51,026 bases of DNA, taken from assembly GCA_903865775.1 (NCBI GenBank), contig CAIPKZ010000321.1:1-51026 (forward strand), in the 5' to 3' direction. Both the position numbers and the translations under genes were made by a program. The notes under the pieces were generated by a model that was not told where the DNA came from, did no database searches, and saw nothing but the letters and a program-made list of their open reading frames with translations. This document shows positions 38,633 through 48,410 of the stretch, in pieces. The DNA is from an uncultured Prolixibacteraceae bacterium. Its GTDB lineage: Bacteria > Bacteroidota > Bacteroidia > Bacteroidales > Prolixibacteraceae. Each line of letters opens with the position of its first letter. The first letter of the stretch is position 1.

Positions 38633-39856
38633 CTATTTTTTCATCCCCCAAAACCAGAGAATGGTTTGCAATCCGGTAGAATAAACCCCTGAAGTATGGT
38701 CTGCTTCCGGAATAGGTATCAATTGAACCTTCGCGGTTGCTCCTGCCGTTTGAAAATCTGCAAGCATCTTCTGGCTCATACTGAATGGCACGACTTCGTC
38801 GTTTGTACCGTGGAAAAGATGTGTTGGTGTGGTTGTATTCCAGGCCGTAATACTGTTGGCGATAAAAGCAGATTTAACCAGTGAAAATTTACTGTTGGTG
38901 GCAAATCCAGTTCGGTATTCCGGAGTTAAAAGTTTGGTCAGATTGGTTGTAAGTTGCGAATTAATCGATCCGCCGCTGTGAAGTCCGTCAAATAAGCCGG
39001 GAATTAATGAGGCATATGGCTCGTTAAAAAAATCAGAAAGCGGATTATTAATGTTACCAACGGCCTTGTAGGAATTCAGCACATAAGCCAGAAAATTTGG
39101 AGAAGGATACTCAGGCTGGCTGATGATCAGATTATTCAGAAACTCGATTGAATAGGGCCCGGCACCGCACGAACTGGCAACAAGATTAAACTCTGTGGAA
39201 TAATTCTTTTCAATATCTTTTTGAAGTTCCATTGTTGCCCAAGCTCCCAGAGAGTAGCCAAAGAGAAAAAGGTCTTTGGTTGGTTTGGCAAGAATAGAAT
39301 CCTGGGCTCCATACTCTTTGGTTGCCCTCAGCATATCCAGAATACTTTGGGTTGATAATTTTGCATCCAGATAAGGATGTGCAAACTTCGATGAAACTCC
39401 GAATCCAATGTAATCGGGAATTACAACAATAAACCCCATGGTGGCAATACTTTCGATGATCTTAAACAAATCGTCATTGAAAGCCACGCTTGGTGCATCG
39501 CTAAATAAGGTATTTGTTCCGTTTTGAAAACTTAAAACCGGATAATTACCGGCAGTTTTTGGCAAACAAATCAAGCCCGATGCCTGAATATTTTGATTCT
39601 GATAAGTAGTCCTGTAAACTAAAGTCTTGACTTTAACGTCAGTTATCATATAAGCTCCGATGGCTGCTGCTGCAGGTGAAAGCGAGGTAAAGTTAGCGAT
39701 TGCTTCCTGTTTGGTGATGGTCGATTTTAATTCGCTGGATAGAAAATATTGATTTTCAGGTTTGACAGGATCATTATTCTTATTGCACGAATTCAGGATT
39801 AATCCTGATAAAATAAGTATCAGGATAAAATAGCGGAATGTATTAAAATTCTTCAT
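38633..39856 (-). CDS. Alpha/beta hydrolase lipoprotein (secretory lipase-like)
   Basis: Lipobox 'LILNSCNKNND'; nucleophile elbow 'LFGYSLGAWA'; 'HGTNDEVVPFSMSQKML'; 'PEADHTSG'. Confidence 0.85.
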   Translation of the reverse strand: MKNFNTFRYFILILILSGLILNSCNKNNDPVKPENQYFLSSELKSTITKQEAIANFTSLSPAAAAIGAYMITDVKVKTLVYRTTYQNQNIQASGLICLPKTAGNYPVLSFQNGTNTLFSDAPSVAFNDDLFKIIESIATMGFIVVIPDYIGFGVSSKFAHPYLDAKLSTQSILDMLRATKEYGAQDSILAKPTKDLFLFGYSLGAWATMELQKDIEKNYSTEFNLVASSCGAGPYSIEFLNNLIISQPEYPSPNFLAYVLNSYKAVGNINNPLSDFFNEPYASLIPGLFDGLHSGGSINSQLTTNLTKLLTPEYRTGFATNSKFSLVKSAFIANSITAWNTTTPTHLFHGTNDEVVPFSMSQKMLADFQTAGATAKVQLIPIPEADHTSGVYSTGLQTILWFWGMKK

Positions 39857-39875
39857 GTTGACTTTCTGTTTTTGT

Positions 39876-40259
39876 TTATTCTTTGTTTTCGAAACCTAAT
39901 TCGGCTGCCGAGTTCCGAAGAAAATCACGGCTAAAATAATCCTCATCAACCACTTTATCGTTCCAGATCAGAATGTCCAGATCAATATTCCGGGGTCCGA
40001 ATTTTGGTTGACTCCGGTCGCGGCCCATTCGTTCTTCGAGATTCTTGAGATACAAAGTTAAGGAATCCAATTGCATTTCAGTCCGGATTTTTACAGCTCC
40101 GTTCGTATAGTCAGCTTGTTCGATTATTCCGATTGGTTTGGTCTGAATCATTTTTGATATCTGAATGATCTCGACCTCAGCAGCTAAAAGTCTCAGCATT
40201 TCAGGAATATTGTACTCAGCATTAATATTTGATCCGATGCCAATGATGCAATCGTTCAT
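39876..40259 (-). CDS. folK: 2-amino-4-hydroxy-6-hydroxymethyldihydropteridine diphosphokinase (HPPK)
   Basis: 'IGIGSNINAEYNIPEML', 'ERMGRDRSQPKFGPRNIDLDILIWN' HPPK signature. Confidence 0.92.
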   Translation of the reverse strand: MNDCIIGIGSNINAEYNIPEMLRLLAAEVEIIQISKMIQTKPIGIIEQADYTNGAVKIRTEMQLDSLTLYLKNLEERMGRDRSQPKFGPRNIDLDILIWNDKVVDEDYFSRDFLRNSAAELGFENKE

Positions 40260-40609
40260 CGTTTAGCCTCCATTTCGAATGATACCGATTCGGCAAACCT
40301 CAGAGCATGAGGTTTATCTACCTCTACCCGTGCATGTGAAACCCGTTCGTCAAGCATAATCAGGTCAAGAATATTTTTAGTGAGCACTTCCAGAAGCTTG
40401 AATCGGTTATCCTGTACCAGCTCAATAATTTGTTTGGTGATGGTCTTATAATTATAAATACCAACGGGTTCATCTGCCAGCAGAGCTTCCGCCGGAATGT
40501 CTGCCTCAATTTCGACGTTGATGATCACATCCTGCTTGTTGGCTTCTTCTTCAGGATTAAACCCGATGAAAGTACGCAGCAGTAAATTTTTAACACGGAT
40601 TAAAGCCAT
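40256..40609 (-). CDS. folB: Dihydroneopterin aldolase
   Basis: 'ALIRVKNLLLRTFIGFNPEEEANKQDVIINVEIE', 'YNYKTITKQIIELVQDNRFKLLEVLTKNILDLI', 'ARVEVDKPHALRFAESVSFEM'; 4-bp overlap with folK. Confidence 0.92.
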   Translation of the reverse strand: MALIRVKNLLLRTFIGFNPEEEANKQDVIINVEIEADIPAEALLADEPVGIYNYKTITKQIIELVQDNRFKLLEVLTKNILDLIMLDERVSHARVEVDKPHALRFAESVSFEMEAKR

Positions 40610-40622
40610 TTTGAAATCAAAT

Positions 40623-41351
40623 TTAATTCGTTATACCCAGGTTTTCACCTCCGTCGCAAAACAGGATCTGTCCGGTTAAATAGTCGTTTTTCAGAATATA
40701 ATCCAGACTTTTCAGAATAGGATCCAATCCACCAGGCCTTTTCATAGCAATGTTTCCGGCCAGTTTCCAAAGGTAATCCTCACCTTTTTCTTCAGGAGGA
40801 AGGGTCAACCCCGGCGCTATCGCATTTACCCTGATGTTTGGTCCGAATTCGAGAGCAGCCATTTTGGTCATTTCCCACAAACTTTTTTTTGACAATGAAT
40901 AAGCTGCAAAACTGGATTGGTTAGTAACAATCCGGGTGTCCACAAAGTTGACAATTACTCCATGTTTTATTAACGAGGCAAAGTCGCGTAGAAGTATAAA
41001 CGGTGCCCTGAAATTTACATTCATTTGCCGGTTGAAAAACTCAGTGGTGGTTCGGCCCAGTAACGAGGATTCGAAAACTGATGCATTGTTGATCAGTAAA
41101 TCCAATCGTTTCATTTCCTTTAGAACTTGGGAAATCAAACATTCAACCTGTTCCGGTTGATTTAAATCCGCACGAAAAAGCGCAAACTGCTGATCGGGAT
41201 AAAACTTGGCCAATTCGTCCCGAAACTGAATGGCGTCATCTTCGGAAGTATGGTAATGAATGGCAATGTTCCATCCCTGACTGGCCAAATGATTGGCCAT
41301 TTCCTTCCCTACACGTTTGGCTGCACCGGTTATTAGGGCTGTTTTTTCCAT
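40623..41351 (-). CDS. SDR-family oxidoreductase, pteridine reductase/FolM-like
   Basis: 'ALITGAAKRVGKEMANHLASQGWNIAIHYHTSEDDA' carries the TGX3RXG-type motif; 'YSLSKKSLWEMTKMAALEFGPNIRVNAIAPG'; next to folB-folK. Confidence 0.85.
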   Translation of the reverse strand: MEKTALITGAAKRVGKEMANHLASQGWNIAIHYHTSEDDAIQFRDELAKFYPDQQFALFRADLNQPEQVECLISQVLKEMKRLDLLINNASVFESSLLGRTTTEFFNRQMNVNFRAPFILLRDFASLIKHGVIVNFVDTRIVTNQSSFAAYSLSKKSLWEMTKMAALEFGPNIRVNAIAPGLTLPPEEKGEDYLWKLAGNIAMKRPGGLDPILKSLDYILKNDYLTGQILFCDGGENLGITN

Positions 41352-41363
41352 TGTTTTTTAATG

Positions 41364-41428
41364 TATCAACAAAGAAATAAGGAAAAAGATAACGGGAATG
41401 GCATCTTTTTCCTTGTTTCTTGTTGATA
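41364..41428. repeat. Long near-perfect hairpin in the AKR/SDR intergenic gap
   Basis: Left arm TATCAACAAAGAAATAAGGAAAAAGAT (41364-41390), loop AACGGGAATGGC, right arm ATCTTTTTCCTTGTTTCTTGTTGATA (41403-41428): one bulged A and one T-G wobble. Confidence 0.85.
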
Positions 41429-41431
41429 AAA

Positions 41432-42529
41432 TTATCTTCTATCCAGTTTTTTAGCAAGATTTTGCAAAAATTCGCCTCTTGAAGGAGTTTTTGTTCCCTG
41501 GGCTGAATTGAATGTGATTTTATTTTCTGGCTGACCGGGATTATCATCCGAAAGAATCTGTTCGATTTGTTCCAGTTCAGCTTTTGAAAACTCCATGTTT
41601 TTTAGGGCAGCCACATTATCGTCGAGTTGGGCAACCGAGCTGGCTCCGATCAGAACCGAACTCACACGGGCATCTTTCAGCAACCAAACCAAGGCCATCT
41701 GTGCAAGGGTTTGTCCGCGCCGGATGGCTATTTCGTTCAGTTTTTTAACCTTTTCGATGGCAGGTGCAATCTGTTCGGGTTTCAAAAATCCCCAGGATTT
41801 TGAAGCTCTTGAGCCTTCAGGAATCCCATTCAGATATTTGTCGGTTAACAAGCCCTGCGCCAATGGAGAAAATGGGATGCATCCAATTCCATCCCGTTCC
41901 AGGATATCCAGTAAACCACCTTCGACCCAGCGTTCGAACATCGAATATTTGGGCTGGTGAATCAAGCATGGTGTACCCAGTTCTTTCAATATTCTGGAAG
42001 CTTTGTCAGCCATTTCTGCAGGGTAATTCGAGATTCCGGCATACAATGCCTTGCCCTGTCTGACAGCCTGATCGAGGGCCATCATGGTTTCCTCCAAAGG
42101 TGTCTCGGGATCCGGGCGATGCGAATAAAAAATGTCAACATAGTCGAGTTTCATCCGTTTCAGGCTTTGTTCCAGGCTCGAAAGCAAATACTTTCGGCTT
42201 CCCCACTCTCCATAAGGACCGGGCCACATCAGGTAACCAGCTTTGGTCGAAATGATGAGTTCGTCGCGATAAGGGGCCAAATCAAGTTCCATAATTTTGC
42301 CGAAATTTTCTTCAGCCGATCCGGGTGGAGGACCATAATTGTTGGCGAGGTCAAAATGGGTAATTCCAAGATCAAATGCATGACGGCACATCTCACGTCC
42401 GTTTTCAAACACATCGACTCCCCCGAAATTGTGCCATAATCCGAGCGAAATGGCTGGAAGTTTTAATCCCCATTTGCCACATTTTTTATATGGCATTTTA
42501 CTGTAGCGGTTTTCGTCAGCAATAAACAT
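41432..42529 (-). CDS. Aldo/keto reductase (YghZ / L-glyceraldehyde-3-phosphate reductase-like)
   Basis: 'FIADENRYSKMPYKKCGKWGLKLPAISLGLWHNFGGVD', 'YVDIFYSHRPDPETPLEETMMALD', 'SSVLIGASSVAQLDDNVAAL'. Confidence 0.93.
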   Translation of the reverse strand: MFIADENRYSKMPYKKCGKWGLKLPAISLGLWHNFGGVDVFENGREMCRHAFDLGITHFDLANNYGPPPGSAEENFGKIMELDLAPYRDELIISTKAGYLMWPGPYGEWGSRKYLLSSLEQSLKRMKLDYVDIFYSHRPDPETPLEETMMALDQAVRQGKALYAGISNYPAEMADKASRILKELGTPCLIHQPKYSMFERWVEGGLLDILERDGIGCIPFSPLAQGLLTDKYLNGIPEGSRASKSWGFLKPEQIAPAIEKVKKLNEIAIRRGQTLAQMALVWLLKDARVSSVLIGASSVAQLDDNVAALKNMEFSKAELEQIEQILSDDNPGQPENKITFNSAQGTKTPSRGEFLQNLAKKLDRR

Positions 42530-42780
42530 GATATCTAATTTAATGGTTCAGGTTCGAATTAGCCAAATTAAGAAATAAAGTTAGTTCAACGAAATAGAAA
42601 GCTTGCTTTTTATTTTATTGCTCGTTCAGAATCATTTTGTGAAGTTATCAGCCGACTGGCTTTTATTAAAACTGACAGGAATAATGCTCTGAAATGAATC
42701 AGGATAGTTCAGAGTGGAACGGAGTTCTGTGCACGAATCAGCTCAATCACTGAATTTTATCCACTCAATCCCGTTCCAAA

Positions 42781-44619
42781 TTATTCGACAGTTACACTTT
42801 TAGCCAGATTTCTTGGCTGGTCCACGTCGCATCCGCGCATCACTGCAATGTAGTAGGAGAACAATTGCAACGGAATGATTGCCAGTAAGGGCGAAACTGC
42901 CGGATGGGATTTTGGTATCTCGAAGATATCGTTCACCATGTTTTTCAATTCCCCATCACCTTCGGTAACTACGGCAATGATGTTGCCTTTCCGGGCTTTT
43001 ACTTCCTGAATGTTGCTGACGATCTTTTCGTAGTAATGATCTTTGGCAGCGACCACAATCACCGGAAGATTATCGTCAACCAGAGCGATAGGGCCGTGTT
43101 TCATTTCACCTGCAGCATATCCTTCTGCATGGATGTATGATATTTCTTTCAGCTTCAGCGCACCTTCCAGCGCTACAGGGAAAAGGTAACCACGCCCCAG
43201 ATAAAGTGCATTGATGGCATCTTTGTATTTGGCTGCAACGTCCTTGATGTGTGGATGTTTTACGAGTATGGATTTCACTTTTTCAGGAATCTCGGCTAAT
43301 TCCCGGATCAGTTCGATGTACAATTCGGAAGAAATAGTTCCCTTTTCTTTGGCCAGTTTGAGGGCAAGAAGCGTGATGACAGTCACCTGTGCTGAGAAAG
43401 CTTTGGTTGATGCCACGCCAATTTCGACTCCGGCATGCGTATAAACTCCGCCATCTGTTTCGCGTGCAATGCTCGAACCAACCACGTTGCAAATACCCAA
43501 AATAGTAGCGCCTTTGTCTTTAGCCATGCGCAAGGCAGCCAGCGTATCAGCTGTTTCGCCGCTCTGACTGATGGCGATCACCACATCATCACTGTTCAGG
43601 ATAGGATTTCGGTAACGGAATTCCGAAGCATATTCCACTTCGACCGGAATCCGTGCATATTCTTCAATCAGGTATTCACCAACCAATGCTGCATGCCATG
43701 AAGTTCCACAACCGATAATGATGATTCTCCGGGCATTTAATAATTTAGGGAAAACATCCAGCAATCCGCCCAATACAATGTCAGTATGTTCTGGATTGAT
43801 GCGTCCACGGAAAGTATCTTCAATGGTTTTGGGCTGTTCGAAGATTTCTTTAAGCATAAAATGCTCAAAATCGCCTTTTTCCAGATCACCGATACTCATG
43901 TCAACTTTGGTGATTTTAAAAGCAACCGGATTATTTTGAACAGTTTTCAGGGTCAGACTGTCGCTGTTTATAATCGCCACATCGTGGTCGTTCAGGTAAA
44001 TGACACTGTCGGTATAATTAACAATCGGCGTAGCATCAGAAGCGATGAAATATTCGCCGTTTCCAATTCCGATGACCAAAGGACTTCCCTTGCGGGCTGC
44101 GATCAGCTGATTTTTTTCGTTTTTACAGATTACTGCAATTCCGTATGCTCCAACTACTTTCGAAAGAGCCAGACGAACTGCTATTTCGGCGTTTGCCTCA
44201 TCAGCATTCAGGTAAAAATATTCGATGAGGTTGACCAGAACTTCAGTATCAGTATCCGATTGAAAGGTATATCCCTTTTTCAGGAGGTCTGATTTAAGTT
44301 CCGCGTAGTTTTCGATAATCCCATTGTGAACCAGCACAAAGTCACCGTTCATGGAGGTGTGCGGGTGGGCATTCCGGTCGTTTGGTTCACCGTGAGTTGC
44401 CCAGCGGGTATGCCCGATTCCGATATTTCCGCTGATATCTTTTCCTGAAACATATTTTTCAAGATCCGAAACCCGGCCTTTACATTTAAAAACCTCGAGC
44501 GAGTTATTATAAAGAGCCAGACCGGCTGAGTCATATCCCCGGTATTCGAGTCTCTGAAGACCTTGAATCAAAATGGGATAAGCATTTTTATTCCCAATGT
44601 AACCTACAATTCCACACAT
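42781..44619 (-). CDS. glmS: Glutamine--fructose-6-phosphate aminotransferase (isomerizing)
   Basis: 'MCGIVGYIGNKNAYPILIQGLQRLEYRGYDSAGLAL', 'GHTRWATHGEPNDRNAHPH', 'GCGTSWHAALVGEYLIEE', ends 'DQPRNLAKSVTVE'. Confidence 0.99.
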   Translation of the reverse strand: MCGIVGYIGNKNAYPILIQGLQRLEYRGYDSAGLALYNNSLEVFKCKGRVSDLEKYVSGKDISGNIGIGHTRWATHGEPNDRNAHPHTSMNGDFVLVHNGIIENYAELKSDLLKKGYTFQSDTDTEVLVNLIEYFYLNADEANAEIAVRLALSKVVGAYGIAVICKNEKNQLIAARKGSPLVIGIGNGEYFIASDATPIVNYTDSVIYLNDHDVAIINSDSLTLKTVQNNPVAFKITKVDMSIGDLEKGDFEHFMLKEIFEQPKTIEDTFRGRINPEHTDIVLGGLLDVFPKLLNARRIIIIGCGTSWHAALVGEYLIEEYARIPVEVEYASEFRYRNPILNSDDVVIAISQSGETADTLAALRMAKDKGATILGICNVVGSSIARETDGGVYTHAGVEIGVASTKAFSAQVTVITLLALKLAKEKGTISSELYIELIRELAEIPEKVKSILVKHPHIKDVAAKYKDAINALYLGRGYLFPVALEGALKLKEISYIHAEGYAAGEMKHGPIALVDDNLPVIVVAAKDHYYEKIVSNIQEVKARKGNIIAVVTEGDGELKNMVNDIFEIPKSHPAVSPLLAIIPLQLFSYYIAVMRGCDVDQPRNLAKSVTVE

Positions 44620-44652
44620 GCGATTTTAGTTTAAGTGATCGAAAAGGGGGAA

Positions 44653-46011
44653 CTATTGAATTTTTGAATAAGTAATTTCCAGCTTAATACCGGTTTTGCT
44701 GGTTGCTCCTTTTAACACCACACGTCGGGCGATTGAATTTTTAAAAGAAGTTTCAAGGTAGAATCCGTAATTTACCTTTTTCTTTGTAATCACATCCTGA
44801 ATGTGTTGAGTGATATTAAACCGGTAAGTATGGTCAAGAATATTGTATGCCCCACCATAATATGCTGGTGAAAAATAGTAATCAGAAGGCAGATACGTTT
44901 TTCCTTCGGAGTCAATAGCTGAAAAAACCAATTGTTCTGAAGGAATGTATTTTAATGGTTCACTTTGAATGGTATCCAATGTAAATATCAGTTCTGCCTT
45001 ATTTATAGCTAAACGGGTAGTATCGGGATTGTTCGCCATTGCTGGAATTAATCTGGACCAGATTCCAAGGTTTGGAATTAATATTTTAGCACGCAACCCG
45101 CCGGAAGTCTGTAAATAGATCAAACTATCCTGTACGGTCTCTTTGTTGAGATGAGGAAAAAATGCAGTAGTAGAATAATCGTGTGTAAACCGGCTAATAC
45201 TTGATGATGTACTATTGTTGGTATATACATAACTATGAGGGATGGTATCATTCGCTTTATGGTAATACATCATCAGACCTGAACCTACTGTTTTTATTAA
45301 AGTTCCCACATTATGGAGATTACTTGCCTCGATATACAAACCTTTAAAATACTGGAGAAAAAGGTCATTCGTAGAGTTCGTTACCGAATCGGCGGCCAAC
45401 AGTTTATTAATGAGGGTAGAGCTAAGTTTAAATGAAATTTCCTGAGAAACAGTATCTTTCGGGAGTAATTTTGTTGAGCCATATAATTTTGTCAATGAAT
45501 CTTTCCTGAATTTTGGAATATAATGTTTCTCTGCCAGTACTTCACTATATGACATTCCTTTCAGGTCAGCATCCTGATAAAATTTACCATCATATGGCAA
45601 ATCTGTAGCAAGTTCGTAGACTTTAAAAATTTGAGGGGTAATGGTATCTCCATATATTTGCTTGTATGCAGTATATAGAACCAATGAGTCGATCTGATCA
45701 CTTTTAGTAAAACCCGGATATCCGGTCAACCGGTACTGGTTCGCAAAATCGGCAGTTGTTTTTCCAAAAACCGGATCGTTGAATGTTCCCAGTAAATTAT
45801 ACCGAGGCTCATCAGTCCGCTGTTTTTCGTCATTTACAACAAATGCCTGAATGTTTGAGTCTGTAACTTTTCCTACCACAACCAAATCACCGGTGGGTAA
45901 CAAGCCAAGTCCGGTTTGACTCGAATCGTTGGTACAGCTCAAAAAAGTAATTACCATCAATGCAAATGCGAATCCGAATTTGCACTTTGCCGCGAGTTCT
46001 TTTTTCACCAA
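44653..46011 (-). CDS. DUF4270 family lipoprotein
   Basis: 'LSCTNDSSQTGLGLLPTGDLVVV...GTFNDPVFGKTTADFANQYRL' pattern typical of DUF4270; next to glmS. Confidence 0.85.
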   Translation of the reverse strand: MVKKELAAKCKFGFAFALMVITFLSCTNDSSQTGLGLLPTGDLVVVGKVTDSNIQAFVVNDEKQRTDEPRYNLLGTFNDPVFGKTTADFANQYRLTGYPGFTKSDQIDSLVLYTAYKQIYGDTITPQIFKVYELATDLPYDGKFYQDADLKGMSYSEVLAEKHYIPKFRKDSLTKLYGSTKLLPKDTVSQEISFKLSSTLINKLLAADSVTNSTNDLFLQYFKGLYIEASNLHNVGTLIKTVGSGLMMYYHKANDTIPHSYVYTNNSTSSSISRFTHDYSTTAFFPHLNKETVQDSLIYLQTSGGLRAKILIPNLGIWSRLIPAMANNPDTTRLAINKAELIFTLDTIQSEPLKYIPSEQLVFSAIDSEGKTYLPSDYYFSPAYYGGAYNILDHTYRFNITQHIQDVITKKKVNYGFYLETSFKNSIARRVVLKGATSKTGIKLEITYSKIQ

Positions 46012-46041
46012 TAAAATATTTTAATTGTTATTCCTATATTC

Positions 46042-46845
46042 TTACAATACTTTGTCATAGAAGTCATTATAAGCATCAATATAGGTATGTTCAGGTTGGT
46101 AGTTTAAAAATAATTTTTCGGTTGATTGTATGTACTCTGTTATCTCAGGGTTAATTTTAGGACTTCCCTGAATGACTGCATCCGAATTCAAGACTGCCAG
46201 TTTACTTAAATTCACATAACTTGGATCATCAACAAGCTCGGTATCTTCATCGGTAATGTTATTCAATTTCAACTTGTTCCTGAAAGTTGGATCAAGCGAC
46301 TTTTTAAAATCGTCGTTATAAATCGAGTAAACCACTTTTGAGTTTACAAACAGCGGATCATCGTTGTAGGCTTTCTTGATGTACAAAGGAACAAGCGAAG
46401 TCAGCCAGCCGCTGCAATGAATGAGATCGGGAGCCCACCGCAATTTGATTACAGTTTCAAGAACTCCGCGTGCATAAAAAATGGCCCGTTCATCATTATC
46501 GGCAAATTCATTTCCCTTTGGATCTCTCAATACATGCTTTCGCTGAAAATAATCTTCATTATCTATAAAATATACCTGCATCCGTGCCGATTGAATCGAC
46601 GCAACTTTAATAATCAACGGGTGGTCGGTATCATCAATAATCAGGTTCATTCCCGACAAGCGTATCACTTCATGCAATTGATTCCGACGTTCATTTACAC
46701 AACCATACCTTGGCATAAAAGTCCGGATTTCCTTACCTCTTTCCTGAATTCCCTGTGGGAGATATCGGGCTTTTTTCGACATTTCTGTCTCTGGCAGATA
46801 AGGTGTAATTTCCGAAGAAATAAATAAGACTTTTTTCTTTTCCAT
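46042..46845 (-). CDS. Short glycogen/starch synthase-like protein (GT5 N-terminal domain only)
   Basis: 'KKVLFISSEITPYLPETEMSKKARYLPQGIQERGKEIRTFMPRYG' and 'WAPDLIHCSGWLTSLVPLYIK' match GT5 N-terminal elements; ends at 267 aa with no room for the C-terminal domain. Confidence 0.85.
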   Translation of the reverse strand: MEKKKVLFISSEITPYLPETEMSKKARYLPQGIQERGKEIRTFMPRYGCVNERRNQLHEVIRLSGMNLIIDDTDHPLIIKVASIQSARMQVYFIDNEDYFQRKHVLRDPKGNEFADNDERAIFYARGVLETVIKLRWAPDLIHCSGWLTSLVPLYIKKAYNDDPLFVNSKVVYSIYNDDFKKSLDPTFRNKLKLNNITDEDTELVDDPSYVNLSKLAVLNSDAVIQGSPKINPEITEYIQSTEKLFLNYQPEHTYIDAYNDFYDKVL

Positions 46846-47122
46846 TTATATCACCTAGTTTAATTGTGCAAAAGTAGTAAAATATCAGCGATATTCAATT
46901 CCAGTCGTTTACAGAGGTCTTAAAAAAGCTTAAGAAGAAAGTAGATGTGTTAAAGATATTAAACACTTTACTACCGGTAAGGTTCTGTATTAATGTACTG
47001 ACAACCATCATTTTCATTGTCTTCGTTGTAACTCAGAACCTAAACTTTAAATTCCATCCGTTAATTTACTTGTCATCGTGTTGAAATATTTATTTACTTT
47101 ACAGCCTCATTTTTAATCCAAG

Positions 47123-47968
47123 ATGCAGATAGTAAAGCACATAAACGATTTACAGCCCATACTTAATGACCAGCGTAAAAAGGGATTGAGCATCGGTTTT
47201 GTTCCAACCATGGGTGCTTTGCACAACGGACACCTTTCATTGGTCGAAATAGCCGGGGAACAAACGGATTTCGTTGTGGTCAGTATTTTTGTGAATCCAA
47301 CTCAATTTAACGACAAAGGAGATCTTTCCAGATACCCGCGCGATCTGCAGAAAGACGTTGATTTGCTTTCAGAAAGCCCATGCCAGCTGGTTTTTGCTCC
47401 TGAACCTGAAGAAATTTATCCTGAATCCGATACGAGGCAGTTCAACTTCGGGATGCTCGAGCAGGTAATGGAAGGGGAATTCAGACCCGGACATTTTAAC
47501 GGTGTGGCGCAGGTGGTGAGCAAATTATTCGACATTGTTCAGCCCGACAAGGCATTTTTCGGCCAAAAGGATTTTCAGCAACTCGCCATTATCATGGAAC
47601 TGGTCCGAAAGCTGGACCTTCCGGTCGAGATTGTTTCCTGCCCCATTATTCGTGAGGCCGATGGATTGGCGATGAGTTCGAGAAATATGCTGTTAAGTCA
47701 GGAGCAGCGCAAGAATGCCGCGCATATATCGGCTACTTTGTTCGAAGCAGCAAACAAAACAAATGATTTATCCGTAGACGAACTTTGTCGATGGGTGATT
47801 CACCGCATCAACCAAAACGAATACCTGAATACAGAGTATTTTAGCATAGTTAATGAGAAAACCCTTTTGCAGGTGAATAACTGGAGCGATCCGGGCAAAA
47901 AAATTGGATGCATTGCTGTTCACTGCGGAAAAATAAGATTAATTGACAATATTGTGTTCGAAGTATAA
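47123..47968 (+). CDS. panC: Pantoate--beta-alanine ligase
   Basis: 'IGFVPTMGALHNGHLSLVE', 'VVSIFVNPTQFNDKGDLSRYPR', 'RPGHFNGVAQVVSKLFDIVQPDKAFFGQKDFQQ'. Confidence 0.98.
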   Translation: MQIVKHINDLQPILNDQRKKGLSIGFVPTMGALHNGHLSLVEIAGEQTDFVVVSIFVNPTQFNDKGDLSRYPRDLQKDVDLLSESPCQLVFAPEPEEIYPESDTRQFNFGMLEQVMEGEFRPGHFNGVAQVVSKLFDIVQPDKAFFGQKDFQQLAIIMELVRKLDLPVEIVSCPIIREADGLAMSSRNMLLSQEQRKNAAHISATLFEAANKTNDLSVDELCRWVIHRINQNEYLNTEYFSIVNEKTLLQVNNWSDPGKKIGCIAVHCGKIRLIDNIVFEV

Positions 47969-48059
47969 AAAGTAAACGAATAAGTGCCGAAAGGTTTGGT
48001 TTTTAAAGTAATTTAGGCGCTCCGAACGAATAAAAATAGAATTTTATTAAAAATCGAAT

Positions 48060-48410
48060 ATGATCATCGAAGTTTGTAAGTCGAAAATACATAAAGTTAC
48101 TGTAACCGAAGCCAATTTGCAGTATGTCGGAAGTATCACCATCGATCAGGATTTGATGGATGCTGCCAATTTGATTGAAAACGAAAAAGTTCAGGTAGTA
48201 AATATTAATAATGGCGAACGCCTCGAAACCTATGTAATTAAAGGCGAACGCGGATCGGGTGTGATCTGTTTAAATGGTCCTGCAGCGAGGAAAGTGGCTG
48301 TAGGTGATGTAGTTATCATCATGTCGTATGCTCAGCTTGATTTTGAAGAAGCCAAAACATTTAAACCATGGTTAGTCTTTCCAGACACCGAAACCAACAA
48401 ACTAATATAA
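48060..48410 (+). CDS. panD: Aspartate 1-decarboxylase
   Basis: '[54 protein letters not shown]', '[23 protein letters not shown]'. Confidence 0.98.
   Translation: MIIEVCKSKIHKVTVTEANLQYVGSITIDQDLMDAANLIENEKVQVVNINNGERLETYVIKGERGSGVICLNGPAARKVAVGDVVIIMSYAQLDFEEAKTFKPWLVFPDTETNKLI

Noticed and set aside
42781-44619. A glmS ribozyme upstream of glmS
   Set aside because: The glmS start (44619) is only 33 bp from the DUF4270 stop, leaving no room for the ribozyme.
46042-46845. Possibility that the GT5-like gene is a frameshifted glgA
   Set aside because: The neighbouring DUF4270 gene starts 30 bp after its stop codon, so no C-terminal remnant exists; it is better treated as an intact short protein.
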